The translations under genes were made by a program, and so were the position numbers. The notes below the pieces were generated by a model. That model did not search any database, was not told the DNA's origin, and saw nothing but the letters and a program-made list of their open reading frames with translations. A stretch of 64,000 bases of DNA from Acidobacteriota bacterium. GTDB lineage: Bacteria > Acidobacteriota > Vicinamibacteria > Vicinamibacterales > Vicinamibacteraceae. The stretch is taken from assembly GCA_020845575.1 (NCBI GenBank), contig JADLFL010000072.1, forward strand, positions 102,332 through 166,331. Direction: 5' to 3'. Shown piece after piece: positions 36,941-44,741 of the stretch; the first letter of the stretch is position 1; the number at the start of each line of letters is the position of its first letter.

Positions 36941-39400
36941 GTGACTCGTCTCATTCAGGCCCTGATGACAGGGGCGCGGGCCCGGCGTTGGCTCGTGCTC
37001 GCGCTGTCTGCGGTGCTCACGCTCGCGAGCCTCGTGCCCGTGATGCGCATCAGGTTCGGCACCGACGTGCTGCAGTTGATGCCACGTGAAGCGGGTGCGG
37101 TCGACGCCTTCGAGACGTACCTCGAACACTTCGGCAGCCTCGACGCCCTGTACGTGTACGTGGAGGCGCCGGAAGACGGGTCCATCGCCGACTACCGCGA
37201 CTACGTGGACGCGCTGGCCGATGCGCTGCGCGCGTTGCCCGACGTGACGCGCGTGGACACGGGACAACTGGACGACACGCGCGACTGGGCCTACCTCGCC
37301 GACAGGCAACTGCTCCTCCTCGATGCGCACGGCTTCGACGAGGCCGTCGCGCGGATGGCACCGGCGCGCATATCGACGGAAGTGGCGCGGACGCGCGATC
37401 TGCTGGCGCTGTCGGCACCGGAGATCAAGGCGATGGCGCAACGCGATCCTCTCGGATGGTTCGAGCTGTCGGCGGCGCGCCTGCAGGGCGCCTCAGGCGT
37501 CCTGCGCATGAACCCCGGACAGTCCGACGGCTACATCGCCGCTGACGGGCGGGGCCAGTTGCTCGTCGTCCATCCCGCGCAGCCGCCCTTCGACACGGCA
37601 TTCGCGCGCGAACTGCTGGACCAGATCGCAGCCGCTGAAGCCCGCGTCCGCACGGAAGCCGCGCCCGTGTGGGCCGACGAGGAACTCGCACCGCCACGCA
37701 TGGACGTCGCGGGCGGCCATCGCACGGCGATCGAAACCGAGGCGCTGATGCGCCGGGAGGCGGTCGACAACACGGTGTGGTCGCTCGTCGGCGTGCTGGG
37801 CCTGCTCTACCTCGCATTCAGGAACGTGTGGCTCGTGCTGTTCGGCGCCCTCCCGATCCTGCTCGGCACGCTCCTCACGCTCGCGGTCCACCAGGTGGCG
37901 GGCGTGCAGCTCTCGGCTGCCGCGACGGGTGCTTCCGCGATGCTCTTCGGACTCGGAGACGATGGGCTGGTGCTGCTGTTTGTCGCGTATCGCGAACGGC
38001 TGGCGCGTGGCCGCACGCCGCTCGAAGCGGTGAGCGATCTCGGCGGCGTGGGGGTGAGCATCGTGCTCGGTGCCGTCACGACGGCGGCGACGTTCCTCGG
38101 GCTCTGGTTCATGAACTTCCCGAGCCTGCAGCAGCTCGGACTCGTGGTGGGTCTCGGCATGCTCATCACCGCGTTCCTCACCTTGACGATGCTCGTGGCC
38201 GGGCTCCCTGGACGCGCGTGGGTCGAGCACACGCGCGACCTCACGATCCCGAGCTTCGGACCATGGGTCTCGCGACACCGTGTCGTGATTCTGGTGGTCG
38301 CGCTCGCGATCACGATCCCTCTCGCGTTCGGACTCCCGAAGCTGCGCCTGGATCCGCGCATCGAGCGCCTGCGTCCGGTCACGGCAGGCCTTGCGCTCGA
38401 GACCACGCTCACCGAGCGCTTCGGTCTCGCCAAGGACCTGTATCTCGTGATCAGCCGCGGGCCGGCGCTCGATCCGCTGCTTGCCGCGCACGAGGCCCTC
38501 GATCGCGGACTCGGAGACACGCCCGGACTCGCGCACGTCGGCCCCGGCGTCCTGCTGCCATCGGCGGACGTCCAGCACGCACGGCAGGCGTCGATCGCTG
38601 CCTTGTCGGCCACGCGCGCGCGGCTCGCCGACGATGTCGATCGCGCGGGTGATGCGCAGGGCTTCGTCGAAGGCACGTTCGAGCCGTTCCGCGAGCGGCT
38701 CACGCGCCTGCTCGATCCCGCGCAGGCGATCACGCTCGACGAGCTCGACGCGCGGGGGCTCGGTGACATCGCCGGGCGCTTCGTGCGACACGACGGCGCC
38801 GACTTCCTCGTGGCCTCGTATGCAACTGCGGTGACGTCAGACGCCGTCGAACACCTGCGCGCGCAGGTCGCGGCGCAACCCGGCATGGTCCTCACGGGCT
38901 TGCCGCTCGTGAACGCCGCGCTCGCCGCGCGTCTTCCGCGCGAACTCGGTGCCGGCCTCGGCGTGGGGGCCTGCGTCGTGATCCTGCTGATCTGGCTCGA
39001 GTTCCGCGCGCTGCGACCCACGCTGCTGTCGCTGCTGCCCACGGCGTGCGGCATCATCTGGGGATTGGGGCTGCTTGGCTGGGCCGGCGTGGTGCTCGAT
39101 CTGTTCAGCGTCTTCGCCGTGCTGATGTTCCTCGGCATCGGCGTGGACTACGGCATCCACCTGCTGCATCCGACGCTCGGCGCCGAAGGAGTCGGCATCT
39201 CGGAGGCGCTGTCGCTCGTGGGTCCCGCGCTGCTGCTGGCCGGGGCGACCACCGTGGCTGGATTCGGCACGCTGATGTGGTCATCGTATGGGCCGCTGCA
39301 GTCCCTGGGTTTCGTTTCGGTCGCCACCATCTCGTCGGCCATGATTGCGTCGATGCTCGTCCTGCCGGCGTGGATCCTCGGCCGTGAGGCCTCGCGATGA
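36941..39400 (+). CDS. MMPL-family (RND-like) exporter
   Basis: An 819-residue inner-membrane transporter. There is a first membrane helix at about 15-33, a large periplasmic loop (about 34-275), a block of five to six helices (about 278-450), a second periplasmic loop (about 455-640) and a final helix block (about 655-810). This is the duplicated MMPL/RND topology. Conserved intramembrane motifs include GDDGLVLLFVAYRERL and FLGIGVDYGIHLLHP. It probably extracts the polyene lipid from the inner membrane and hands it to the LolA-like protein. The GTG start at 36941 follows the LolA-like gene by 24 bases; its stop overlaps the GT2 start (ATGA). Confidence 0.9.
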   Translation: MTRLIQALMTGARARRWLVLALSAVLTLASLVPVMRIRFGTDVLQLMPREAGAVDAFETYLEHFGSLDALYVYVEAPEDGSIADYRDYVDALADALRALPDVTRVDTGQLDDTRDWAYLADRQLLLLDAHGFDEAVARMAPARISTEVARTRDLLALSAPEIKAMAQRDPLGWFELSAARLQGASGVLRMNPGQSDGYIAADGRGQLLVVHPAQPPFDTAFARELLDQIAAAEARVRTEAAPVWADEELAPPRMDVAGGHRTAIETEALMRREAVDNTVWSLVGVLGLLYLAFRNVWLVLFGALPILLGTLLTLAVHQVAGVQLSAAATGASAMLFGLGDDGLVLLFVAYRERLARGRTPLEAVSDLGGVGVSIVLGAVTTAATFLGLWFMNFPSLQQLGLVVGLGMLITAFLTLTMLVAGLPGRAWVEHTRDLTIPSFGPWVSRHRVVILVVALAITIPLAFGLPKLRLDPRIERLRPVTAGLALETTLTERFGLAKDLYLVISRGPALDPLLAAHEALDRGLGDTPGLAHVGPGVLLPSADVQHARQASIAALSATRARLADDVDRAGDAQGFVEGTFEPFRERLTRLLDPAQAITLDELDARGLGDIAGRFVRHDGADFLVASYATAVTSDAVEHLRAQVAAQPGMVLTGLPLVNAALAARLPRELGAGLGVGACVVILLIWLEFRALRPTLLSLLPTACGIIWGLGLLGWAGVVLDLFSVFAVLMFLGIGVDYGIHLLHPTLGAEGVGISEALSLVGPALLLAGATTVAGFGTLMWSSYGPLQSLGFVSVATISSAMIASMLVLPAWILGREASR

Positions 39401-40083
39401 AGGTGTGCGCGCTCGTCCCCGCGTTCAACGAAGCGCGCGCGGTGGGTGATGTCGTGCGTGGAGCCATCGCGCACGTCGATCGCGTGCTGGTGGTCGACGA
39501 TGGCTCGACGGACGGGACAGGTGACGTCGCTGCCGCCGCGGGCGCCGAGGTGATGCGGCTCGACGCCAACAGCGGCAAGGGAACCGCCATCCGCGCCGGG
39601 TTGTCGCGCATCCTGCAGGGCGACGTGACGCACGTGCTGTTCATGGACGGCGACATGCAGCATCGCCCCCAGGAGATCCCCGCGCTGCTGGCGGAGGCGG
39701 AACGATCCGGCGCGGCGATGGTCATCGGCGAGCGCGTCTTCGTGCGCGAGGAGATGCCGGCGTCGCGCTACTGGGCGAACGTGATCGGGAGCTGGGCACT
39801 GGCCACGTTGATGGGCGTCGACCTCGCAGACACGCAATCGGGCTTCCGCGTGATGCGGACCGACGTGCTGCGACAGATCCCGATCGAAGCGACGGGTTAC
39901 GAGTTCGAGACGGAGATGATCGTGAAGCTCGCGCGGCGCGGCGCGCGCATCGCACGCGTCCCGATCCGCGCCGTGTACGCGGGACAGTCGAGCAAGATCA
40001 GGCCGGTGCGCGACACGACGCGCAACATCGTGCTGGCGCTGGTGTACAGGTTCCTGCGCCCCAGCGGAAAGGACAGGCGATGA
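39397..40083 (+). CDS. Glycosyltransferase family 2
   Basis: A 228-residue GT-A enzyme of the dolichyl-phosphate-mannose-synthase-like group. Nucleotide-sugar motifs: VPAFNEA (about 7-13), VDDGSTDGT (33-41), and the metal-binding DGD (84-86). Acceptor-side residues DTQSGFRVMR and GYEFETEMIVKLARRG are typical. No membrane helix is visible. Glycosyltransferases of this type are usual in aryl-polyene clusters, where they are thought to add a sugar to the head group. It is translationally coupled to the exporter upstream and the acyltransferase downstream by 4-base overlaps. Confidence 0.9.
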   Translation: MKVCALVPAFNEARAVGDVVRGAIAHVDRVLVVDDGSTDGTGDVAAAAGAEVMRLDANSGKGTAIRAGLSRILQGDVTHVLFMDGDMQHRPQEIPALLAEAERSGAAMVIGERVFVREEMPASRYWANVIGSWALATLMGVDLADTQSGFRVMRTDVLRQIPIEATGYEFETEMIVKLARRGARIARVPIRAVYAGQSSKIRPVRDTTRNIVLALVYRFLRPSGKDRR

Positions 40084-41063
40084 ACACGCAGGCCCCGGTG
40101 CGATGGGTCTCCCACCGTCTCAACGGCACCTTCATCGTCGGCGGCAGCTACCTGGGATCGCGGTATGCGCCGTTGCCGATCTCGTGGCCCGTGGCGCACG
40201 CCGGGGCCTGGCTGGTGAGCCGGTTGATGCCGAGCGTGCGCGACGCCATCGTCGACAACCTCCGCGCGGTGTTCCCGCATGAAACGGAGAGGCAGTTGCG
40301 GCGGCGCGCGTATCGCACCTGTCACACGTACACCGACGACTGGATGGACTTCATGCGCGCGCTGTCGTGGTCGCGCGAGACGGTGCTCGAACGCTTCTCG
40401 TACGAACGATCGGACCGCCTCCGCGACGCGCTGTCGGCCGGACGCGGCGCCATCCTCGTGACGGGACACTTCGGCAACTGGGAAGCGGGCGCCGTGCTGA
40501 TGAAGGCGCTTGGCGTCCCGTTGTCCGTCGTGGCGATGCCGGAGCCCGATCCCACCGTCAACGCGATCAGGCACCGCGTGCGCGAGGAACTCGAGGCCGA
40601 CACGATCGAAGTGCGGCAGTCGCTCGACACGCCCCTCCAGATCCGCCGGCGATTGTCGGAAGGGCGCGCTGTGGCGATGTTGATGGACCGTCACGTCGGA
40701 CGCGATCGCGTGCCTGTGACGATGTTCGGACGGCGCGCCCATTTCCTTGGTGCGCCTGCGCTGCTTGCGTATCTGACCGGCGCGCCGCTCGTCCCCATCT
40801 TCCTGGTTCGCGAAGGACGCGGCCGCTTCCGCGCACGCCCGCAGGATCCGATCCTGCTGGATCGCACCGCCGATCGCGACGAGCAGGTGCACCGCGCCGC
40901 GCAGCGCATGGCCACGCTGCTCGAACGCGAGATCGCCGCACGCCCCGATTGCTGGTACCAGTTCTACAGGTACTGGGACACGCAGGGCGATGTGCCCGCA
41001 GACGACGCACAGGCTGCATCGTCGATCGAAGCCACGCCCACCGCCATGCGAGACGTTCCGTAA
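40080..41063 (+). CDS. LpxL/HtrB-type lysophospholipid acyltransferase
   Basis: A 327-residue inner-membrane acyltransferase. The catalytic HX4E motif is HFGNWE (130-135), followed by a MLMDRHVGRDRVPVTMFGR block typical of the LpxL family. The N-terminal 50 residues are moderately hydrophobic. It most likely joins the polyene or a fatty acyl chain to a (glyco)lipid head group, as proposed for aryl-polyene acyltransferases; a lipid A role cannot be excluded. Its ATG overlaps the GT2 stop and its TAA touches the GTG of the next gene. Confidence 0.88.
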   Translation: MNTQAPVRWVSHRLNGTFIVGGSYLGSRYAPLPISWPVAHAGAWLVSRLMPSVRDAIVDNLRAVFPHETERQLRRRAYRTCHTYTDDWMDFMRALSWSRETVLERFSYERSDRLRDALSAGRGAILVTGHFGNWEAGAVLMKALGVPLSVVAMPEPDPTVNAIRHRVREELEADTIEVRQSLDTPLQIRRRLSEGRAVAMLMDRHVGRDRVPVTMFGRRAHFLGAPALLAYLTGAPLVPIFLVREGRGRFRARPQDPILLDRTADRDEQVHRAAQRMATLLEREIAARPDCWYQFYRYWDTQGDVPADDAQAASSIEATPTAMRDVP

Positions 41064-42113
41064 GTGGACCCTGTCTCACACCTGTTGTTCGCGCGCATGG
41101 TCGCCGCGCTGCGCCCCGCGCGCGACCTGCCGCGCGGCGTGGTGGCCGCGACGGTGCTCGGCGGGATTGCACCGGACGTCGACGCCGCAATCATGGCTGT
41201 CGGCTGGGACGTCTACCTGCGGTGGCACGACGCCGGTACGCACGCGCTCGCCGGCACGCCGTTGGTGGCGCTGGCAACTGGCGCGTTCGTGCGGACGTGG
41301 GCCCCCTCGACGTCCCTCGTCGGCCTCACCTTCGCCGCATGGCTCGGCGTGCTGAGCCACGTGTTCTTCGACCTCTATTCAGGCGCCGGCATCCGGCTGC
41401 TCTGGCCTGTCTCGGATCGACTGATCTCGGCCCCGATCGCAGCGATGGCCGATCCCGGTGCGCTCGTCGTGCTGCTGGTCGGCGCGTTCGCCCTGTGGGT
41501 GTGGCCGCGCGTCCCACGCACGGCGGCGGCGCTGGTGATGGCGTTGCTCGCCGTCGTGAGCGCGGCACGGCTCACCACGCGGGCGTGGGCGACCAGCGCG
41601 TACGAGCAGGCAGCGAGCGCAGTGGGGGCGGCTACAGACGCCGTGGCCATCGAAGCCGAGTGGGGATCGGTGGCCGGCTGGGCGTTCTTCGACCGCACCA
41701 CCGATGGACGCATCAGGGCATGGTCGATCGACGGCTGGACCGGAGAAGCACGCCTGCGTTTCGACATCCCACCCGAGCGGCACACGCCGTTCGCGCAGGC
41801 CTCGCTCGCTGATTTCGCCACGGCCCACAACTTCGTGCCGACGCATCAGTTCGCGTTCGCGGCCGAGCGGCACAACGAGGATGGGAGCCGCGTGGTCTTC
41901 TGGTCCGATGCGCGCTTCTGTTGGGACCCTTCGGAGCGATACGACGCCCAGGAGGACGTGCCGCATCAGGACGTCAGGCCAGCGACAGGCCCCGTCCGCT
42001 GCGCGCTCTGGTTCGGTGGCTCGTACGACGCCGATCAGCGTCCCGTCGAAGCGCTCGTGTGGTTGGGCGGGCATCTGCAACGGCGATCGCCACGCCGCTG
42101 GATGATGGAGTAG
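41064..42113 (+). CDS. YdjM/DUF457-type membrane-bound metal-dependent hydrolase
   Basis: A 349-residue inner-membrane protein. The N-terminal half has four to five membrane segments and putative metal ligands at DPVSHLLFA (about 2-10), PDVDAA (about 36-41), WHDAGTHALAG (about 53-63) and SHVFFDLYSG (about 95-104), as in the YdjM/LexA-regulated hydrolase family. The C-terminal half (about 190-349) is a soluble domain. The physiological substrate is unknown. The GTG start immediately follows the TAA of the acyltransferase gene, so it is the last gene of the five-gene plus-strand operon. Confidence 0.78.
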   Translation: MDPVSHLLFARMVAALRPARDLPRGVVAATVLGGIAPDVDAAIMAVGWDVYLRWHDAGTHALAGTPLVALATGAFVRTWAPSTSLVGLTFAAWLGVLSHVFFDLYSGAGIRLLWPVSDRLISAPIAAMADPGALVVLLVGAFALWVWPRVPRTAAALVMALLAVVSAARLTTRAWATSAYEQAASAVGAATDAVAIEAEWGSVAGWAFFDRTTDGRIRAWSIDGWTGEARLRFDIPPERHTPFAQASLADFATAHNFVPTHQFAFAAERHNEDGSRVVFWSDARFCWDPSERYDAQEDVPHQDVRPATGPVRCALWFGGSYDADQRPVEALVWLGGHLQRRSPRRWMME

Positions 42114-42128
42114 TTACGGGCTCGAGAC

Positions 42129-43289
42129 TCAGGAGCGCGGCGACGCGGTGATCAGGACATTGGCGAACGGCGTGCCTTCGGCCATGGGCTGCACGTGCGG
42201 GGTGAAGCCTTCCTCTTCGAGGAGCGCGCGCCATTCGCGCTGCGAGCGGAAGGCGAAGCGCTGGCGCCAGTTGCCTGTCACGAGCGCCTTGAGGGCGTTG
42301 CCCAGCCTGACCATCGCGAACCGCCAGCCGGCGTCGGTGTCTGCCTCGCGCACCAGGAGGCGGCCCGTCGGCGCGAGCGTCGCACGCACCGCCCGCAGCA
42401 GCGTCCGCTGGTCATCGTCCGGCATCATGTGCAGCACGTCGAACAACAGCACGACGTCGGCGTTCGGCAGGCCGTGATCGCGCGCGTCTGCGCTGGTGAT
42501 CTCCGCTTCGTGCTCGAGCGCGCGCGCGGCAATCTGCGAAACCCGCCGCCGCGACTCGACGCCGACGAGACGTGAGAACGCGGGAGGCGCCGGCCGCGTC
42601 GTATCCCACTCGCCCTGCGCGGCGGTGGCCTGCGCTTCGGCCACCAGTGCCAGCGTGAGTCCTTGTCCGCATCCGATGTCGAGCAGCGTTCCTGTCGCTC
42701 CCGAGAATGTCGAGCCGAGAGCCGCGGCGTAGACCGGATCGCCCGAGAGCTTGCCGCGCGCGAATTCCCAGGCGGTGATGCCCGAGTCGAGATACCTGTC
42801 GCTGGCCCGCCGGACGAGGACCTGGAGGAAGGGGTCGGAGGCCGGGCGGCGGAGGAGGTATGTCACGAACGCGCCGATGGCGCCCACGATCACTCCAACG
42901 ACCAGGCTGCCGACCAGGAGGTCTGCGCCGAAGCTCCACACGCGGTCGCGCCCGAGCATGTCCCACGAGAGCGTGAGGGCGCTGCCACGACGGATGACCG
43001 CCCCGGCCTGCACTTCCGCATAGAGCAGCGCCGGGATGATCAGGGGGTTGATGACGTTGGCAGCCAGGTACATCTTGAGCCGGTTCAGCCTGAACATCAG
43101 GCCGAGCAGCCAGCACAGCGCCAGGTGGATCCCCCAGAACGGGGTGCAGCCGATCGTCAGGCCCAGGCCGACCGCCAGCGACTCCCTGATGCGGGTGTCT
43201 CCCTCGGTGCGCAGCGTGTGGAGCGCGCGTTGCAATCGCGACGCACGCGACAGCGCCCGGGAGCTGCCCGCCAACGGAGCCGTGGTCAT
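42129..43289 (-). CDS. DUF2062 membrane domain fused to SAM-dependent methyltransferase
   Basis: A 386-residue fusion. Residues about 25-155 form a DUF2062 domain (ESLAVGLGLTIGCTPFWGIH, ANVINPLIIP) with three membrane segments. Residues about 195-380 form a class I methyltransferase with motif I LLDIGCGQG (202-210) and post-motif VVLLFDVLHMMPDDDQ. DUF2062 proteins and methyltransferases occur as separate genes in aryl-polyene clusters; here they are one chain, which puts the methyltransferase at the membrane. It probably O- or C-methylates the aryl head or a lipid intermediate. CATAAT (43303 to 43298) lies 8 bases before the ATG. Confidence 0.82.
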   Translation of the reverse strand: MTTAPLAGSSRALSRASRLQRALHTLRTEGDTRIRESLAVGLGLTIGCTPFWGIHLALCWLLGLMFRLNRLKMYLAANVINPLIIPALLYAEVQAGAVIRRGSALTLSWDMLGRDRVWSFGADLLVGSLVVGVIVGAIGAFVTYLLRRPASDPFLQVLVRRASDRYLDSGITAWEFARGKLSGDPVYAAALGSTFSGATGTLLDIGCGQGLTLALVAEAQATAAQGEWDTTRPAPPAFSRLVGVESRRRVSQIAARALEHEAEITSADARDHGLPNADVVLLFDVLHMMPDDDQRTLLRAVRATLAPTGRLLVREADTDAGWRFAMVRLGNALKALVTGNWRQRFAFRSQREWRALLEEEGFTPHVQPMAEGTPFANVLITASPRS

Positions 43290-43296
43290 CTTCAGG

Positions 43297-43303
43297 TATT
43301 ATG
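43297..43303. promoter_or_regulatory. Bidirectional -10 element (methyltransferase / chorismatase)
   Basis: TATTAT on the plus strand (43297-43302) overlaps CATAAT on the minus strand (43303 to 43298). The minus box is 8 bases from the methyltransferase ATG. The plus box would give the chorismatase gene a leader of about 38 bases. Confidence 0.45.
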
Positions 43304-43346
43304 ACGACTCGTCCCGCGTGTCTGCTTGCGGGGTCGCCGTGCAGTG

Positions 43347-44261
43347 ATGCCCAGATTCACGGCCACGACGCCGGTCTCGCTCGCTCCCCTCGCCCCGCAC
43401 CCGCCCGTCTGGGTAGAGGATCTGCTTGGCCCCGAGCCCATCCGCTCGCACGCGGACACGGCGTCCGGGTCGGTCGAGGTACGCACGGGCCCCGAGTTCA
43501 CGCACGTCGCCATCTCGATCCCGCGCGCGCATGCGCTGCCGCCCGACGATCTCCACACGTACGTGAAGGACGCCTACCTGTCGGTGGCCGCCACACTCAA
43601 CGCGCAGCAGCGCCATCCGGTGCGGTTCTGGAACTTCGTCCCGCGTATCCACACGCCCTGCGGGCCAGACCTCGACCGGTACATGGTGTTCAACGGCGGG
43701 CGCTTCGCCGCGTTCGAGCACTGGCACGGGTCGCCCAACGCGTTCGATCACACGCTGGCATCTGCATCGGGTGTCGGCGTCCTCGGCGACGACCTCGCCA
43801 TCCACTGCCTGGCCACCATCGACGCGGGTCAACCCGTGGAGAACCCGCGCCAGGTGCCCGCCTATCGGTACTCGCAGCGCTACGGCCCGCGTCCGCCATG
43901 TTTCGCCAGAGCGACGATGCTGGCGCGGCCCGTGCGTGGGATGTGGTGGCTGCTGGTCGCGGGGACAGCCAGTATTCGCGGCGAGTCGACGGTGCACATC
44001 GGCGACGTCCACGCGCAGACGCTGGAGACCCTCGAGAATCTCGACGCGCTGCTCGCGGCGGCCGAGACCCGGCGCGGCCAGGAAGGCGCGAAGGCGTACT
44101 TCACCAGCCTGCGCGTCTACATCGTGCGGCCCGACGATCACGCCGTCGTGCGCGGCCTCATCGAATCCCGCTTCGGCGACGTGGCCGACATCGAGTTCGC
44201 ACAGGCCGAAGTCTGCCGCGCCGATCTCCTCGTGGAGATCGAGGGCATCGCCGCGCTCTGA
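43347..44261 (+). CDS. FkbO/Hyg5/XanB2-type chorismatase-like protein
   Basis: A 304-residue protein with the signatures of the chorismatase family: RFWNFVPRIH (93-102), DRYMVFNGGRFAAF (110-123), PPCFARAT (183-190), LVAGTASIRGESTVHIGD (203-220) and the terminal VCRADLLVEIEG (289-300) that holds the expected catalytic Glu. Family members split chorismate into pyruvate and a dihydroxycyclohexadiene or hydroxybenzoate; XanB2 makes 3- and 4-hydroxybenzoate for xanthomonadin and quinones. It could thus supply the aryl starter for the cluster. A TTG at 43326 would add 7 residues. The exact subtype cannot be decided by eye. Confidence 0.78.
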   Translation: MPRFTATTPVSLAPLAPHPPVWVEDLLGPEPIRSHADTASGSVEVRTGPEFTHVAISIPRAHALPPDDLHTYVKDAYLSVAATLNAQQRHPVRFWNFVPRIHTPCGPDLDRYMVFNGGRFAAFEHWHGSPNAFDHTLASASGVGVLGDDLAIHCLATIDAGQPVENPRQVPAYRYSQRYGPRPPCFARATMLARPVRGMWWLLVAGTASIRGESTVHIGDVHAQTLETLENLDALLAAAETRRGQEGAKAYFTSLRVYIVRPDDHAVVRGLIESRFGDVADIEFAQAEVCRADLLVEIEGIAAL

Positions 44262-44268
44262 CCTTCTC

Positions 44269-44298
44269 GTAAGGCCGGGCTCGGAGGGCCGGCCCTAC
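44269..44298 (-). repeat. REP-like palindrome supplying a stop codon
   Basis: On the minus strand GTAG (44298-44295) starts a 10-bp stem (44289-44298 with 44269-44278, one mismatch) around a 10-base loop. The TAG of GTAG is the stop codon of the dehydratase gene. Similar in sequence and loop length to the copy at 13025-13050. Confidence 0.7.
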
Positions 44299-44720
44299 CG
44301 TCTGACGTCGGCCAACGTCAGACTCCCTCTCGCCACCAGTACGCCGTCGGCTGTCACGGTCCCCTCGATCTTGTAGAGGCCGCCCATGCGTCCCGCCACG
44401 CGGGCCGAGGCTTCCAGCGTCACGTCCGCGCCGCATCCTGCCGGGAACCTGAATCCGTCGACCGCCGCCACGCGCAGCGCACAAGGCACGGCAGGCTCAC
44501 CCGGGTGCGGCGCGCCAGCCGCGAGCCCGCCCGTCTGCGCCAGCAGTTCGATCAGCACGATCGCCGGCACGACGGGGTTGCCGGGGAAATGCCCCTGGAA
44601 GAAGAAGTCGTCGGGCTGCGTCCGCCGGCGGCACACCGCCTCCCGTCCCGGGTCGATCGACACGACCTCGTCGACCAGTCGCATCGGCAGCGCGTGGGGC
44701 AACAACGAGAGAGGATCCAC
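44295..44720 (-). CDS. 3-hydroxyacyl-ACP dehydratase (FabZ/ApeI-like hot-dog)
   Basis: A 141-residue hot-dog protein from the GTG at 44720. The catalytic His44 is in FQGHFPGNPVVPAI (42-54) and Glu58 in LIELLAQTGG (57-66). It should remove water from the 3-hydroxyacyl-ACP to give the trans double bonds of a polyene. Aryl-polyene clusters carry one or two such dehydratases. It is divergent from the AMP-ligase gene, 21 bases apart. Its stop codon lies within a REP-like element. Confidence 0.85.
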   Translation of the reverse strand: MDPLSLLPHALPMRLVDEVVSIDPGREAVCRRRTQPDDFFFQGHFPGNPVVPAIVLIELLAQTGGLAAGAPHPGEPAVPCALRVAAVDGFRFPAGCGADVTLEASARVAGRMGGLYKIEGTVTADGVLVARGSLTLADVRR

Positions 44721-44725
44721 GGGCT

Positions 44726-44731
44726 TATCAT
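44726..44731 (+). promoter_or_regulatory. -10-like box of the AMP-ligase gene
   Basis: TATCAT, 10 bases before the ATG at 44742, in the 21-base gap to the divergent dehydratase gene. The same bases read ATGATA on the other strand. No ribosome binding site is seen for either gene. Confidence 0.35.
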
Positions 44732-44741
44732 CGCTCAGCGC

